From positions 1,987,501 through 2,051,500 of the forward strand of contig NZ_CP046509.1 in the NCBI RefSeq assembly GCF_009738185.1: a stretch of DNA of 64,000 bases. Reading direction: 5' to 3'. Shown in pieces: positions 16,259 to 25,046 of this stretch. A program made the translations under genes and the position numbers. The notes below the pieces were generated by a model. The model was given only the letters and a program-made list of their open reading frames with translations. It made no database searches and was not told the origin of the DNA. Origin of the DNA: Erwinia sorbitola (GTDB taxonomy: Bacteria; Pseudomonadota; Gammaproteobacteria; Enterobacterales; Enterobacteriaceae). How positions within the stretch are numbered: position 1 is the first letter of the stretch; every line of letters starts with the position of its first letter.

Positions 16259-16292
16259 AAAGAGAGGATCATTGACATGATCCTCTCTTTTA
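16259..16292 (+). terminator. Terminator after the orphan peptide gene
   Basis: The 12-bp arms AAGAGAGGATCA and TGATCCTCTCTT flank TTGACA and end in TTTA. This is a strong stem with a short T-run, between the peptide gene and the convergent katE. Confidence 0.75.
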
Positions 16293-16361
16293 CCGCCAGG
16301 GAACTTTACTTATCTTACTTACGGATGAGAAAGTCTCCCTGATATCTGCTTTAGCGCAGTA

Positions 16362-18494
16362 TTAAGCCGGAACGCTTAACGCTTTCTGGCTACGTGACCA
16401 GATGCGGTGCGCCGCCATCGCTGTCAGAAACTCGCTCATCAATACGCCATCTGCCTTAGCCTCGGTGATGATACCTTCCTCCTGCTCATCGTCAGCCAGA
16501 CCAAACTGTGCGGCAAAGCGCCGTGCGTTACCGCTCAGACCGATCACTTTTAGATGCTTATACGCTTCCAGCAGGAAATAGCAGGCATCGCCGCGCAGCA
16601 GCAGCGCATCAGTATTACCATCCGGCACAATAACCGCGTCGAAGGTCAGCGATGGCATGGCGCTAAAGGTTGCATCAACGGGCAGCGACGAACCATCGCT
16701 GGCTTTAACCTTGCCCATATGTGGTGCCAGCAGTCTGGCGTGGACGCCGTGATTTTTCAGCTCCTGTAGAATAGCCAGAGTGTCAGCAGCGTCGACACCA
16801 TCGCTGATCAGCAGTGCTACTTTCCTTCCCTTGATGTTGCCACTTGGAACGGCATAGAGACTCAGGCTGGCATCTTTTTTCAGGCCGTTGATATCTTTTG
16901 GCGGGGCGGTCTGCAGCTGCTCTTCGGAGAGCGTCAGGCCCAGATTCTCCGCCACGCTGTTGGCCAGCGAAATATCGATATGGGTCAGCTGATCGAGCAC
17001 GCGCGCGCGAATTTCTTCGCGTTCTACTTTGCTTAATTCAAAGGAGAAGGCATCAACAATATGCTGCTGTTCTACCGGCGTCTGGCTTAACCAGAAAAGG
17101 CGCGGCTGGGAGTAGTGCTCGGCGAACGACGGGCTGCGCTCACGAACTTTATGTCCTTCGATGCGCTCCTGGTAGCTTTCAAACCCACCGTGACGTGCAG
17201 CAGGGGGCGTTTCACGCGGCCAGTTATCATTGATTGAGTTAGGTTCATAATTGGCCGGATTGGTATCGATATCCATCCGGTGCATTCCCTGCCGCTGGAA
17301 GTTGTGATACGGGCACACCGGGCGGTTGATGGGGATTTCGTGGAAGTTAGGGCCGCCCAGACGGCTGATTTGCGTATCGGTGTAGGAGAACAGACGCCCC
17401 TGCAACAACGGATCGTTGGTGAAGTCCATGCCCGGAACAATGTGGCCAGGGTGGAAAGCGACCTGTTCGGTTTCAGCAAAGAAATTATCCGGGTTGCGGT
17501 TAAGTACCATTTTGCCAATCAGCTCAACCGGAACCAGCTCTTCAGGGATCAGTTTGGTTGCATCCAGCAGATCAAAATCAAAGGCGAACTCATCGCTCTC
17601 TTCTATCAGCTGTACACCCAGTTCATATTCCGGAAAATCCCCGGCGGCAATCGCTTCCCACAGATCGCGACGATGGAAATCCGGGTCACGGCCATTTAGT
17701 TTCTGTGACTCATCCCACAGCAGTGAGGCTTTACCCGCCACAGGTTTCCAGTGAAAACGAACAAAGGTAGCTTTACCCTCAGCGTTAATAAAGCGGAAAG
17801 TGTGAATACCAAAACCTTCCATCGTGCGATAGCTGCGCGGAATACCGCGATCTGACATCGCCCAGATGACGTTGTGCAAGGTTTCAGGTTGCAGTGAAAT
17901 GTAATCCCAAAAGCTGTCATGAGCGCTGGCACCCTGAGGCATCTCATTGCCTGGCTCTGGCTTTACCGCATGAACGAAGTCCGGGAACTTGTGTGCGTCC
18001 TGAATAAAGAACACAGGGGTGTTATTCCCTACTAAATCGAATACCCCCTCTTCGGTATAGAATTTAGTGGCAAAACCACGGATATCACGCACGGTATCGG
18101 CGGAACCTGCGCCGCCCTGAACCGTTGAGAAACGGACAAATACCGGAGTAACAGTATCCGGGGATGCCAGAAAACCGGCTTTGGTCACGTGGCTCATATC
18201 ACGATAAGGCTGAAAATAACCATGTGCCGCTGAACCGCGGGCATGCACAACGCGTTCTGGGATACGTTCGTGATCAAAATGGGTGATTTTTTCGCGCAGA
18301 ATAAAGTCTTCGAGCAGGGTCGGGCCTCGGGTGCCTGCACGTAACGAGTTCTGATCGTCCGCAATACGAGTGCCCTGATTGGTGGTCAGCGGCTGCTCTT
18401 TGCCGCCCTTACGAAAGTATTCAAGAGCATCTACTTTGCTATTAGCAGGTGCTGAAGAGTGGCCTTGCTTCGGGCCTTCGGATTTTTTTGACAT
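16362..18494 (-). CDS. katE: Catalase HPII, monofunctional large-subunit catalase
   Basis: Haem catalase that removes hydrogen peroxide in the cytosol, mainly in stationary phase. 710 residues, shorter than E. coli HPII (753) mostly at the N-terminus. The catalytic His-84 is in RVVHARGSAAHG, the Asn in LVGNNTPVFF (157/158), and the proximal haem Tyr in RLFSYTDTQISRLGG. After the catalase core a C-terminal DJ-1/PfpI-like domain begins near KGRKVALLISDGVDAADT, the mark of large-subunit catalases. It is monocistronic, convergent with the peptide gene and codirectional with tcyP upstream. RpoS control is known for the family. Confidence 0.97.
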   Translation of the reverse strand: MSKKSEGPKQGHSSAPANSKVDALEYFRKGGKEQPLTTNQGTRIADDQNSLRAGTRGPTLLEDFILREKITHFDHERIPERVVHARGSAAHGYFQPYRDMSHVTKAGFLASPDTVTPVFVRFSTVQGGAGSADTVRDIRGFATKFYTEEGVFDLVGNNTPVFFIQDAHKFPDFVHAVKPEPGNEMPQGASAHDSFWDYISLQPETLHNVIWAMSDRGIPRSYRTMEGFGIHTFRFINAEGKATFVRFHWKPVAGKASLLWDESQKLNGRDPDFHRRDLWEAIAAGDFPEYELGVQLIEESDEFAFDFDLLDATKLIPEELVPVELIGKMVLNRNPDNFFAETEQVAFHPGHIVPGMDFTNDPLLQGRLFSYTDTQISRLGGPNFHEIPINRPVCPYHNFQRQGMHRMDIDTNPANYEPNSINDNWPRETPPAARHGGFESYQERIEGHKVRERSPSFAEHYSQPRLFWLSQTPVEQQHIVDAFSFELSKVEREEIRARVLDQLTHIDISLANSVAENLGLTLSEEQLQTAPPKDINGLKKDASLSLYAVPSGNIKGRKVALLISDGVDAADTLAILQELKNHGVHARLLAPHMGKVKASDGSSLPVDATFSAMPSLTFDAVIVPDGNTDALLLRGDACYFLLEAYKHLKVIGLSGNARRFAAQFGLADDEQEEGIITEAKADGVLMSEFLTAMAAHRIWSRSQKALSVPA

Positions 18495-18599
18495 AATTCA
18501 CTGCTCCAGTAACGGGCTTTAAGACACCAGTAACTATAGAACAGTGAGCAATATACGCCTGTAAAAAGCAGGGATAAGTCAAATCAGCAGAGTAAGTGA

Positions 18600-18630
18600 G
18601 GGAAACGAGCCGACAGACAGCCGGCTCGTG
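18600..18630 (-). terminator. tcyP terminator
   Basis: ACGAGCCG (18605-18612) pairs with CGGCTCGT (18622-18629) just after the tcyP stop. The minus-strand RNA then reads TTTCC, a weak T-run. Confidence 0.6.
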
Positions 18631-18638
18631 AGGGCTAA

Positions 18639-20036
18639 TTAATGGTGTGCCAGTTTGGCTTCGTTATCCGCATCAGTGTTCATAATCGCCTTATCCGTCT
18701 GTTTCAGCCACTGGCTGGTCAGCGTACCGGCGGTCATTGAACCATTGACGTTAAGCGCGGTACGGCCCATATCGATCAGCGGTTCGATGGAGATAAGCAG
18801 AGCCACCAGGGTGACGGGTAAACCCATTGCCGGCAACACAATCAGTGCAGCAAAGGTTGCCCCCCCGCCAACGCCGGCAACACCCGCAGAGCTGAGGGTA
18901 ACAATTCCGATCAGCGTGGCGATCCACATTGGTTCAAACGGGTTGATTCCGACAGTAGGTGCAACCATTACCGCCAGCATGGTCGGATAAAGGCCGGCAC
19001 AGCCGTTCTGCCCAATGGTGGCACCAAAAGAGGCAGCAAAGCTGGCGATGGATTCCGGAATACCCAGACGACGAGTCTGTGCTTCCACGCTCAGAGGGAT
19101 GCTGGCAGCGCTGGAGCGGCTGGTAAAGGCAAAGGTAATAACCGGCCATACTTTTCGGAAGAAACGCAGCGGATTAACACCGTTTACCGACAGCAGCAGC
19201 GCGTGTACAGCAAACATGATCGCCAGACCCAGGTAAGAGGCCAGCACAAAACTACCCAGCTTAATAATGTCGCTAAGGTTAGAGGTAGCAACAACTTTGG
19301 TCATCAGCGCCAGAACGCCATACGGCGTCAGTCGCATAATCAGGCGCACCAGCTTCATCACCCAGGCTTGCAGGGTATCAATCGCTTTCAGTACACGCTG
19401 ACCTTTTTCAACGTCATCCTTCAGCAGCTGTAAAGCGGCCACACCCAGGAAGGCAGCAAAGATAACCACGCTGATGATCGACGTTGGGTTAGCCCCGGTC
19501 AGATCGGCAAACGGATTTTTCGGTACAAAAGAGAGCAGCAGCTGTGGTGCGCTGAGATCGGCGACTTTACTCACATAGTTGCTCTGAATGGCAGCCAGAC
19601 GGGCTGTCTCCTGTGCACCCTGAACCAAACCACTGGCGTTAAGGCCAAACAGCCAGGTGACAAATACCCCAACCGCTGCCGCTATCGCGGTGGTGAACAG
19701 CAGCACACCAATGGTCAGCAGACTGATTTTACCCAGCGACGAAGCATTATGCAGGCGTGCCACCGCGCTGAGGATAGAGGCGAAGACCAGCGGCATTACA
19801 ATCATCTGTAACAGCTGTACATAGCCATTGCCGACAAGGTTAAACCAGCTGACAGATTCGTTGATTACCGGGCTGTTTTCCCCGTAGATAGCGTGCAGGG
19901 CCAGACCAAACAGCACCCCGACCACCAATCCAAACAGCACTTTCTTCGACAGGCTCCAACCCGTGCGGCCGGTTTTCGCGACCAGCAGCAGCAGGGCGAC
20001 AAAGGCCACAAGGTTAATAATTAGTGGAAAGTTCAT
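18639..20036 (-). CDS. tcyP: L-cystine sodium symporter TcyP (YdjN)
   Basis: Inner-membrane uptake carrier of the dicarboxylate/amino acid:cation symporter (DAACS, GltPh-fold) family, specific for L-cystine in E. coli. About 465 residues with 8 helices and two re-entrant loops. The Ser-rich HP1 motif is TSRSSAASIPLSVEAQ; HP2 and TM8 carry AGVAGVGGGATFAAL and DMGRTALNVNGS. It is near-identical in many blocks to E. coli TcyP. The ATG at 20036 is preferred over 20042 because GGAG then sits 8 nt ahead. Single gene with its own terminator. Confidence 0.95.
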   Translation of the reverse strand: MNFPLIINLVAFVALLLLVAKTGRTGWSLSKKVLFGLVVGVLFGLALHAIYGENSPVINESVSWFNLVGNGYVQLLQMIVMPLVFASILSAVARLHNASSLGKISLLTIGVLLFTTAIAAAVGVFVTWLFGLNASGLVQGAQETARLAAIQSNYVSKVADLSAPQLLLSFVPKNPFADLTGANPTSIISVVIFAAFLGVAALQLLKDDVEKGQRVLKAIDTLQAWVMKLVRLIMRLTPYGVLALMTKVVATSNLSDIIKLGSFVLASYLGLAIMFAVHALLLSVNGVNPLRFFRKVWPVITFAFTSRSSAASIPLSVEAQTRRLGIPESIASFAASFGATIGQNGCAGLYPTMLAVMVAPTVGINPFEPMWIATLIGIVTLSSAGVAGVGGGATFAALIVLPAMGLPVTLVALLISIEPLIDMGRTALNVNGSMTAGTLTSQWLKQTDKAIMNTDADNEAKLAHH

Positions 20037-20211
20037 TCCCATTTCTCCAAAAAAATACAGGCTATCTATATGTAGCCATACTGGCGACAGTTAATGGCTG
20101 TCGCACATTACGTAAATCAGTGGCGGAATGGTATCAGCTAGTTTTAGTGCAGCCTTATATCCAAACGGAATTATTTATAATCTTTTGTGATTATCTGTCT
20201 GTTTATTCATC

Positions 20212-20793
20212 TTATTGTTTTTTAATTAAGCGTTCGATGTGATTTTGCGCACTATTGACTACCTGGCTTGTCCATTCTGATGCACCAAAGGGAAGCGCTC
20301 CTGCCGGGAACCAGAGGGCATAGATCACCAGGCCTGTACACAAAACGCGCTCCAGCTGGTTGCCTTTTTGGCTTCTGAGCAGCGGCAGGCGAAAACGCCA
20401 GCGGCAGGGCCACAGTAAAGGTACGCCAGCGGGTGTGAGCATATCTGCCACGATATGGCTGAGGTAGCCGAGTACCATCCCCTGAAAAGCATCTGCCGGG
20501 ATCAGCCAGCCCGCAGGCAATTTTAGCTGCAACAGGGCTACGCCACCGGCCACCGCCAGCAGACTATGGGTAAACCCCCGGTGACCAAAGGCACGGGCGA
20601 TCGGCTGCGACAACCATCTCAGACGCTGACCGAGAAACGACTTTGGATGGTCGATATCCGGTAACAGGCAGGTGAGGAGCGTCGCAGGAATAATATGCCA
20701 CCAGTCTGCGCTGGCCAGTACCGGGGTCAGTTCGGCACGTTTGGCAAAAATCGCACTGGCGATGGCAAAAATAAGATGGCCTTCGGCCGTCAT
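20212..20793 (-). CDS. ydjM: YdjM-like inner-membrane protein, SOS regulated
   Basis: 193-residue membrane protein of the DUF457/YdjM metal-dependent hydrolase family. The N-terminus MTAEGHLIFA holds a conserved His, and LLPDIDHPKSFLG and GHRGFTHSLL hold the Asp and His residues thought to bind metal. Three to four hydrophobic segments follow. The substrate is unknown. In E. coli ydjM is under LexA, and a full LexA box lies 19-38 nt upstream here. It follows tcyP on the map as in E. coli, with 169 bp between them that hold nothing I can name. Confidence 0.9.
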   Translation of the reverse strand: MTAEGHLIFAIASAIFAKRAELTPVLASADWWHIIPATLLTCLLPDIDHPKSFLGQRLRWLSQPIARAFGHRGFTHSLLAVAGGVALLQLKLPAGWLIPADAFQGMVLGYLSHIVADMLTPAGVPLLWPCRWRFRLPLLRSQKGNQLERVLCTGLVIYALWFPAGALPFGASEWTSQVVNSAQNHIERLIKKQ

Positions 20794-20811
20794 GTGAATA
20801 CCTGGCTACAT

Positions 20812-20831
20812 TACTGTCAATGTATCCAGTA
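20812..20831 (-). promoter_or_regulatory. LexA box upstream of ydjM
   Basis: On the minus strand TACTGGATACATTGACAGTA has perfect TACTG-N10-CAGTA ends. A further half-site CTGTATATA lies about 10 bp upstream (20839-20847), which recalls the tandem sites of E. coli ydjM. Confidence 0.88.
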
Positions 20832-20945
20832 TAGGGAATATATACAGTGGAATAAATATGTGACGTTGTAACGAAACATAAATATTTTTGTCACTATGCT
20901 GCGGCGAACGAATCGGGAGGGCAGATTCTGCTCACCGCATCGACG

Positions 20946-21707
20946 CTAACGCGCCAGCCATCCGCCGTCGACCGCCAGCGTAAATCCGTTGATGTAGTCT
21001 GAGGCAGCAGAGGCAAGAAACACCACCGGCCCCATCATATCTTCGCCACTGCCCCAGCGTCCGGCGGGGATGCGCTCCAGAATCTGTTGATTCCGTTCTT
21101 CATCATCCCGCAGCTGCTCGGTGTTGTTAGTGGCCATATAACCAGGCGCGATGGCGTTAACATTGATCCCGTACTGTGCCCATTCATTTGCCATGAGACG
21201 CGTCAGGCCCATTACTGCGCTTTTTGATGCGGTATAAGAAGGTACCCTGATCCCTCCCTGATAAGAGAGCATAGAGGCAATATTGATAATCTTACCGCCT
21301 TGCCCCTGCTGAACGAACTGTCTGGCGACCGCCTGAGAGAGGAAAAACAGCGTTTTACTGTTAACGTTCATCACATCATCCCAGTCACGTTCGCTGAATT
21401 CGAGGGCATCAGCGCGACGAATAATCCCGGCATTGTTCACCAAAATATCCAGCTGAGGAGAAGCATCCAGTGCCTGTGCCATCACCGCGTCGAGAGAGTG
21501 GCTGTCAGCCAGATCTGCTGTAATGCTGATAAATCGCCGCCCGGTAGCTGTGACTTTCTGCGCAGTTTCGCTGGCAACAGAACGGTTAACACCAATGATA
21601 TCGCAGCCTGCCTGGGCCAGCCCCAGCGCCATTCCCTGACCAAGACCGGTATTGCAGCCGGTAACCATGGCGACTTTACCTTCCAGATTAAATGCATTCA
21701 GGATCAT
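20946..21707 (-). CDS. kduD: 2-dehydro-3-deoxy-D-gluconate 5-dehydrogenase
   Basis: Short-chain dehydrogenase that reduces 2,5-diketo-3-deoxygluconate (DKII) to KDG in pectin and hexuronate breakdown. 253 residues, exactly the KduD length, using the ATG at 21707 with AAGGAAG ahead. NAD-binding TGCNTGLG is at 16-23, and the catalytic Ser-145, Tyr-158 and Lys-162 (YTASK) are present. Long blocks match E. coli KduD (NVNAIAPGYMATNNT, ERIPAGRWG, VDGGWLAR). KduI, its usual partner, is not adjacent, so the gene stands alone here between ydjM and hxpB, an order not seen in E. coli. Confidence 0.92.
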   Translation of the reverse strand: MILNAFNLEGKVAMVTGCNTGLGQGMALGLAQAGCDIIGVNRSVASETAQKVTATGRRFISITADLADSHSLDAVMAQALDASPQLDILVNNAGIIRRADALEFSERDWDDVMNVNSKTLFFLSQAVARQFVQQGQGGKIINIASMLSYQGGIRVPSYTASKSAVMGLTRLMANEWAQYGINVNAIAPGYMATNNTEQLRDDEERNQQILERIPAGRWGSGEDMMGPVVFLASAASDYINGFTLAVDGGWLAR

Positions 21708-21859
21708 CGTGACTTCCTTATAGATAAGATGGCACACGCCATAATGGGAGGAAAAACAGGGATGCGTGCGCCGATAAACGGAGCATAGGCAGAAGAGAAG
21801 ATGATTACAACAAAAATGAAACGATGTTTTATTTATTTTAACGACAAGGTGAAAATATG

Positions 21860-21888
21860 AAAAACCAGGCGGTAGGGGTTACCGCCTG
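21860..21888 (-). terminator. hxpB terminator
   Basis: CAGGCGGTA (21866-21874) and TACCGCCTG (21880-21888) pair over 9 bp. On the minus strand the stem is followed by GTTTTTC. Confidence 0.82.
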
Positions 21889-21896
21889 ATGCTGAG

Positions 21897-22568
21897 TTAG
21901 CGACCGTGCAGATGTTGTGCTGTCAGCTCTTCAAGGCTGGCAAGCTTCACGTCGGCCAGCGACCAGCGCAGATCCGCTGCATGGGCAGCATCCGGCACAA
22001 CGACAGAACGCATGCGTGCTGCTTTGGTGGCAATCATTCCGTTGAAGGAGTCTTCCAGCGTGACGCAGTTCAGAGGATCAATCCCCAGTCGTGCGGCCGC
22101 ATCGAGATAAACCTGCGGATGAGGCTTGCTGTAGGGCAGTGATTCCGCCGAAGCCAGCACTTCGAAGTAGTCACGCAGGTTGAACATCTCCAGCACCCGC
22201 TCCAGCATAAACAGCGGCGAAGCAGAGGCGAGGCCGATCTTTAACCCTTCTGACTGACATAGCTGTAATGCCTGTTCAACGCCTGGCAGCAGGGGGCGGG
22301 TTTCTTCAACCAGGCTTAAGGCCCGCGCAATAACCCGTTGGGTAACTTCTGTCTGGGAAGGCCCCTTCCACGGCAGGGTTTCGTACCACATACGTACCAC
22401 CTGATCGATGCGTAACCCGAGTGCATCCGGCAGTTCGCTGCGGCGGCTCAGGTCGACATCAAGGGTGGTGAAAACATCCAGTTCGGCTTGTTGCCACAGG
22501 GGTTCTGAATCAATCAGCAGGCCGTCCATATCAAAAATGGCGGCGAGTACGGGGCGGTGGTAAGACAT
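21897..22568 (-). CDS. hxpB: Hexitol/sugar phosphatase HxpB (YniC)
   Basis: HAD-superfamily phosphatase acting on 2-deoxyglucose-6-P and related sugar or hexitol phosphates in E. coli. 223 residues. The nucleophile and acid are Asp-13 and Asp-15 in IFDMDGLLIDSE; motif II is GLASASP, motif III the Lys of YSKPHPQVYL, and motif IV is TLEDSFNG. The cap lies between residues 18 and about 85. It sits head to head with yniB as in E. coli, so they may share a divergent promoter region, and has its own terminator. Confidence 0.92.
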   Translation of the reverse strand: MSYHRPVLAAIFDMDGLLIDSEPLWQQAELDVFTTLDVDLSRRSELPDALGLRIDQVVRMWYETLPWKGPSQTEVTQRVIARALSLVEETRPLLPGVEQALQLCQSEGLKIGLASASPLFMLERVLEMFNLRDYFEVLASAESLPYSKPHPQVYLDAAARLGIDPLNCVTLEDSFNGMIATKAARMRSVVVPDAAHAADLRWSLADVKLASLEELTAQHLHGR

Positions 22569-22738
22569 TCTACGGCTCCATTTGACAGTTTATGGCAGCT
22601 TATCATGAAGAGTTGATGAAAAAATTATCATCGTGGCAGCATACATGCGGAAAGGCGTCATTAAGTCCGTATTTTGCAGGCACTTTTAAGCGACTACAGG
22701 TAGACTTACAGCCAGACATCAGATGGACAGGAGTAAGC

Positions 22739-23278
22739 ATGACGTATCAACAGGCTGGCAGGGTTGCGGTTTTAAAGCGTATCGCGGGCTGGATTATTTT
22801 TATTCCCGCGCTGTTATCAACGCTGATTTCACTACTGGGTTTTCTGGAAAAAAGTCGGGAGCAGCGTGAGGGTATCAATGCGGTGATGCAGGATTTCGCC
22901 CATGTAATGATCGACATGGTTCGTTTTAATACCGGTTTCCTCTCTGGTTTTTGGCATAATTCTCCAGTGCCAGATTTTAACCACGGCTCAAATATCCTTT
23001 TCTGGATCATCTACGTGCTGATTTTTGTCGGTTTAGCCTTACAGGCTTCCGGTGCACGTATGTGGCGTCAGACCCGCTTCCTGCGTGAGAATATTGAAGA
23101 TCAGATGATCCTTGAGAAGGCACGCGGAGCTGAAGGCCACAGCCGGGAACAGCTGGAAGAAAAAATCGTGGTGCCACGGCACACTATCTTCCTGCAAATA
23201 TTCCCGCTCTATATCCTGCCGGTGATCGTCGCCGTTGCCGGTTACTTCGTGCTTAAGCTGGCCGGATTTATCTACTAG
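22739..23278 (+). CDS. yniB: YniB-like inner-membrane protein of unknown function
   Basis: 179 residues, E. coli YniB size. Start at 22739 (MTYQQAGRVAVLKRIAGW) with AGGAG 7 nt ahead, rather than the open frame back to 22592. Three hydrophobic segments: residues about 17-37, 98-115 and 153-175. A charged stretch between the last two (REQLEEKIVVPRHT) is conserved with E. coli. No catalytic motif is visible and the function is unknown. It is divergent from hxpB and convergent with yniA. Confidence 0.9.
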   Translation: MTYQQAGRVAVLKRIAGWIIFIPALLSTLISLLGFLEKSREQREGINAVMQDFAHVMIDMVRFNTGFLSGFWHNSPVPDFNHGSNILFWIIYVLIFVGLALQASGARMWRQTRFLRENIEDQMILEKARGAEGHSREQLEEKIVVPRHTIFLQIFPLYILPVIVAVAGYFVLKLAGFIY

Positions 23279-23307
23279 TCTGCGTTAACCCACGTGCGCG
23301 CAGCCTG

Positions 23308-24201
23308 TCAGGCTGGACGCGCGTGGTGCTTCCCCGGTTCATCATTATCCAGTAATGCACATACTGCACGCTGCGCTTCTCCCAGCCAGTCCCCGCCAAA
23401 AACATTGGCCCGATTGAGTAAATAATAGAGCTGATAGATTGGCTGACGTTGCAGGTAGTCACCAGGGAGCGGCCAGACAGACTGGTAACCGTCGTAAATC
23501 TGTAAAGGAACCTCCGGGAACCAGGGCAGCATAGCCAGATCGCACTCGCGATCGCCCCAGTAACAGGCCGGGTCAAATATCCACGGCCCGTTGTCACCTC
23601 CGGCACAGTTAGCCGGCCACAGGTCACCGTGCAGCAGTGATGGCTCAGGATGGTGAGTTTCCAGTATCTTCTGCACGCAGCGGATGATTAATTCGCTGTC
23701 GCCATACTGGATGCCTTTCTCCTCAGCCAGCTGGAGCTGCCAGCCGATTCGTTGTTCGGAAAAAAACACTGACCAGCGGCGCAGCCAGCTGTTCGGCTGC
23801 GGCGTAGTCGTGATGTTATTGTCAAAGTCCAGGCCAAACTGTGGCTGCTCGCTCCAGCGATGAAGATGCGCCAGCTGTTGACCCAGCAGAAAGGCCCCAT
23901 GTTCATCAAGCTTCCTGACTGGAATATATTCCAGCAGTAAAAAACTGGTATCACGATCGTTACCGACGCCATATACGGCAGGAACGCGCACGGTCTGACT
24001 GCGCGCCAAAAGTTCTAACTGGTCGGCTTCCCAGCGGAACATATCCTGCATCTCGCGCTGGTTACATTTAACAAAAACTTCATGCTCACCATAGCGCAGG
24101 TGCCAGGCTGGATGGACATCACCACCGGGCAGTTCCCTGCGTTCGGTAATCTCTGCCGGCCCCAGCTGCTCACTCAACAGACGACTAATGGCTGACCACA
24201 T
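23308..24201 (-). CDS. yniA: Fructosamine kinase family protein YniA
   Basis: 297-residue APH-fold kinase related to fructosamine-3-kinase, which phosphorylates ketosamines on glycated proteins or amines; the bacterial substrate is uncertain. ATP-binding Lys is in VFVKCNQRE, the Brenner-type catalytic loop is LLHGDLWPANC with Asp, and the metal Asp is in IFDPACYWGDRECDLAM. It starts at 24201 and matches E. coli YniA throughout. The 3' end includes a GC-rich inverted repeat (about 23292-23325) that overlaps the last codons and may help stop both convergent transcripts. Confidence 0.93.
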   Translation of the reverse strand: MWSAISRLLSEQLGPAEITERRELPGGDVHPAWHLRYGEHEVFVKCNQREMQDMFRWEADQLELLARSQTVRVPAVYGVGNDRDTSFLLLEYIPVRKLDEHGAFLLGQQLAHLHRWSEQPQFGLDFDNNITTTPQPNSWLRRWSVFFSEQRIGWQLQLAEEKGIQYGDSELIIRCVQKILETHHPEPSLLHGDLWPANCAGGDNGPWIFDPACYWGDRECDLAMLPWFPEVPLQIYDGYQSVWPLPGDYLQRQPIYQLYYLLNRANVFGGDWLGEAQRAVCALLDNDEPGKHHARPA

Positions 24202-24257
24202 AGGACGCTCCTCTTTTTCGCTGTGACTTCATGCCATGTTAACGCTTAAAGAATAAT

Positions 24258-24277
24258 CAAAAAATGCGTTAGCGCAC
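24258..24277 (-). terminator. Terminator after the ydiZ-like gene
   Basis: On the minus strand TGCG-CTAA-CGCA is followed by TTTTTT. The stem is short. A larger flanking inverted repeat, ACGCTTAA (24242-24249) and TTAAGCGT (24279-24286), overlaps the region. Confidence 0.5.
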
Positions 24278-24302
24278 GTTAAGCGTCAGTCTTTACATAA
24301 AC

Positions 24303-24593
24303 TTAGCCAGTGTTACGGCGGAAGGTATCCCAGGGCTGGATCTCAATCTCCGGGGCCTCGCCCAATACCTGTTCACCTATTCCCACGGCCTGCTGGTGAA
24401 TCTCCTCTTCTGATAGCGCACCAATGTAGCCAAAGTTGTTTGTACCCAGCTCATATGGCAGGCCGTTATCATCTTTAAGTGTGGCTGAAAAACCACTATT
24501 AATCAGTGCGCTACTCAGCTCCAGCACCTCTGACAATCCTTTCTCGTTATAGCGAAACGTCACAACATACTGATTAATTCCATGGTTACTCAT
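24303..24593 (-). CDS. ydiZ: YdiZ-like small protein of unknown function
   Basis: 96 residues, the same length and map position (near yniA and before ydiY-thrS) as E. coli YdiZ. The sequence is acidic and soluble with no signal or membrane segment; it contains GFSATLKDDNGLPYELGTN and a Trp-containing tail. I assign the symbol from synteny and size, with weaker sequence recall. In E. coli pfkB lies beside ydiZ; here no pfkB is found. Confidence 0.65.
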   Translation of the reverse strand: MSNHGINQYVVTFRYNEKGLSEVLELSSALINSGFSATLKDDNGLPYELGTNNFGYIGALSEEEIHQQAVGIGEQVLGEAPEIEIQPWDTFRRNTG

Positions 24594-25046
24594 GATTCAC
24601 CTCATTGTTAAAAAACATGTTTTTAGCGTAGTCGATACCGCGGGTCACTGTGGTTAATTCAGAATATCGCAGGGGAGGGGCTGTGATTAACGCATTTGTG
24701 CGCGTAGTAAATCATGCAGTGTGACTTCACACGCGGAAGACGGTAAGGCGCAATCGAGGTTGATTACTGGTATTAACATTTAGTTACATTACTAACGGTT
24801 TTCGTTTGAAAAACACCTTTTGCTAAAGATATTTCTTATTTACATCCAGGTGTTTTATGACCAAATACCCTCTATAATGCGCCGCGTTAATGGGAATGTT
24901 CTCAATAACTGTGTTGTTTTGTCATGTTGCTTTGGAAAAAGAGCGGTTTAACAAATTGTTACGATTATTACCGTAAAATGCGTTGATCGTCCTTCAAAAC
25001 GCTTCAGACTCACTCTTTTAAAAACTGTCGTACGGGTCACATTTAA
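24594..25046. other. Intergenic region between ydiZ and ydiY
   Basis: 453 bp without a convincing gene. A TATAAT at 24873-24878 is the best -10 candidate for ydiY, without a good -35. A short palindrome GTGTGACTTCACAC lies near 24720; it resembles a CRP half-site pair with the wrong spacing. No pfkB remnant could be read. Confidence 0.5.

Noticed and set aside
24715..24735. CRP-like palindrome upstream of ydiY
   Set aside because: TGTGA and TCACA are present, but the spacing is 2 bp instead of 6, so CRP should not bind well.
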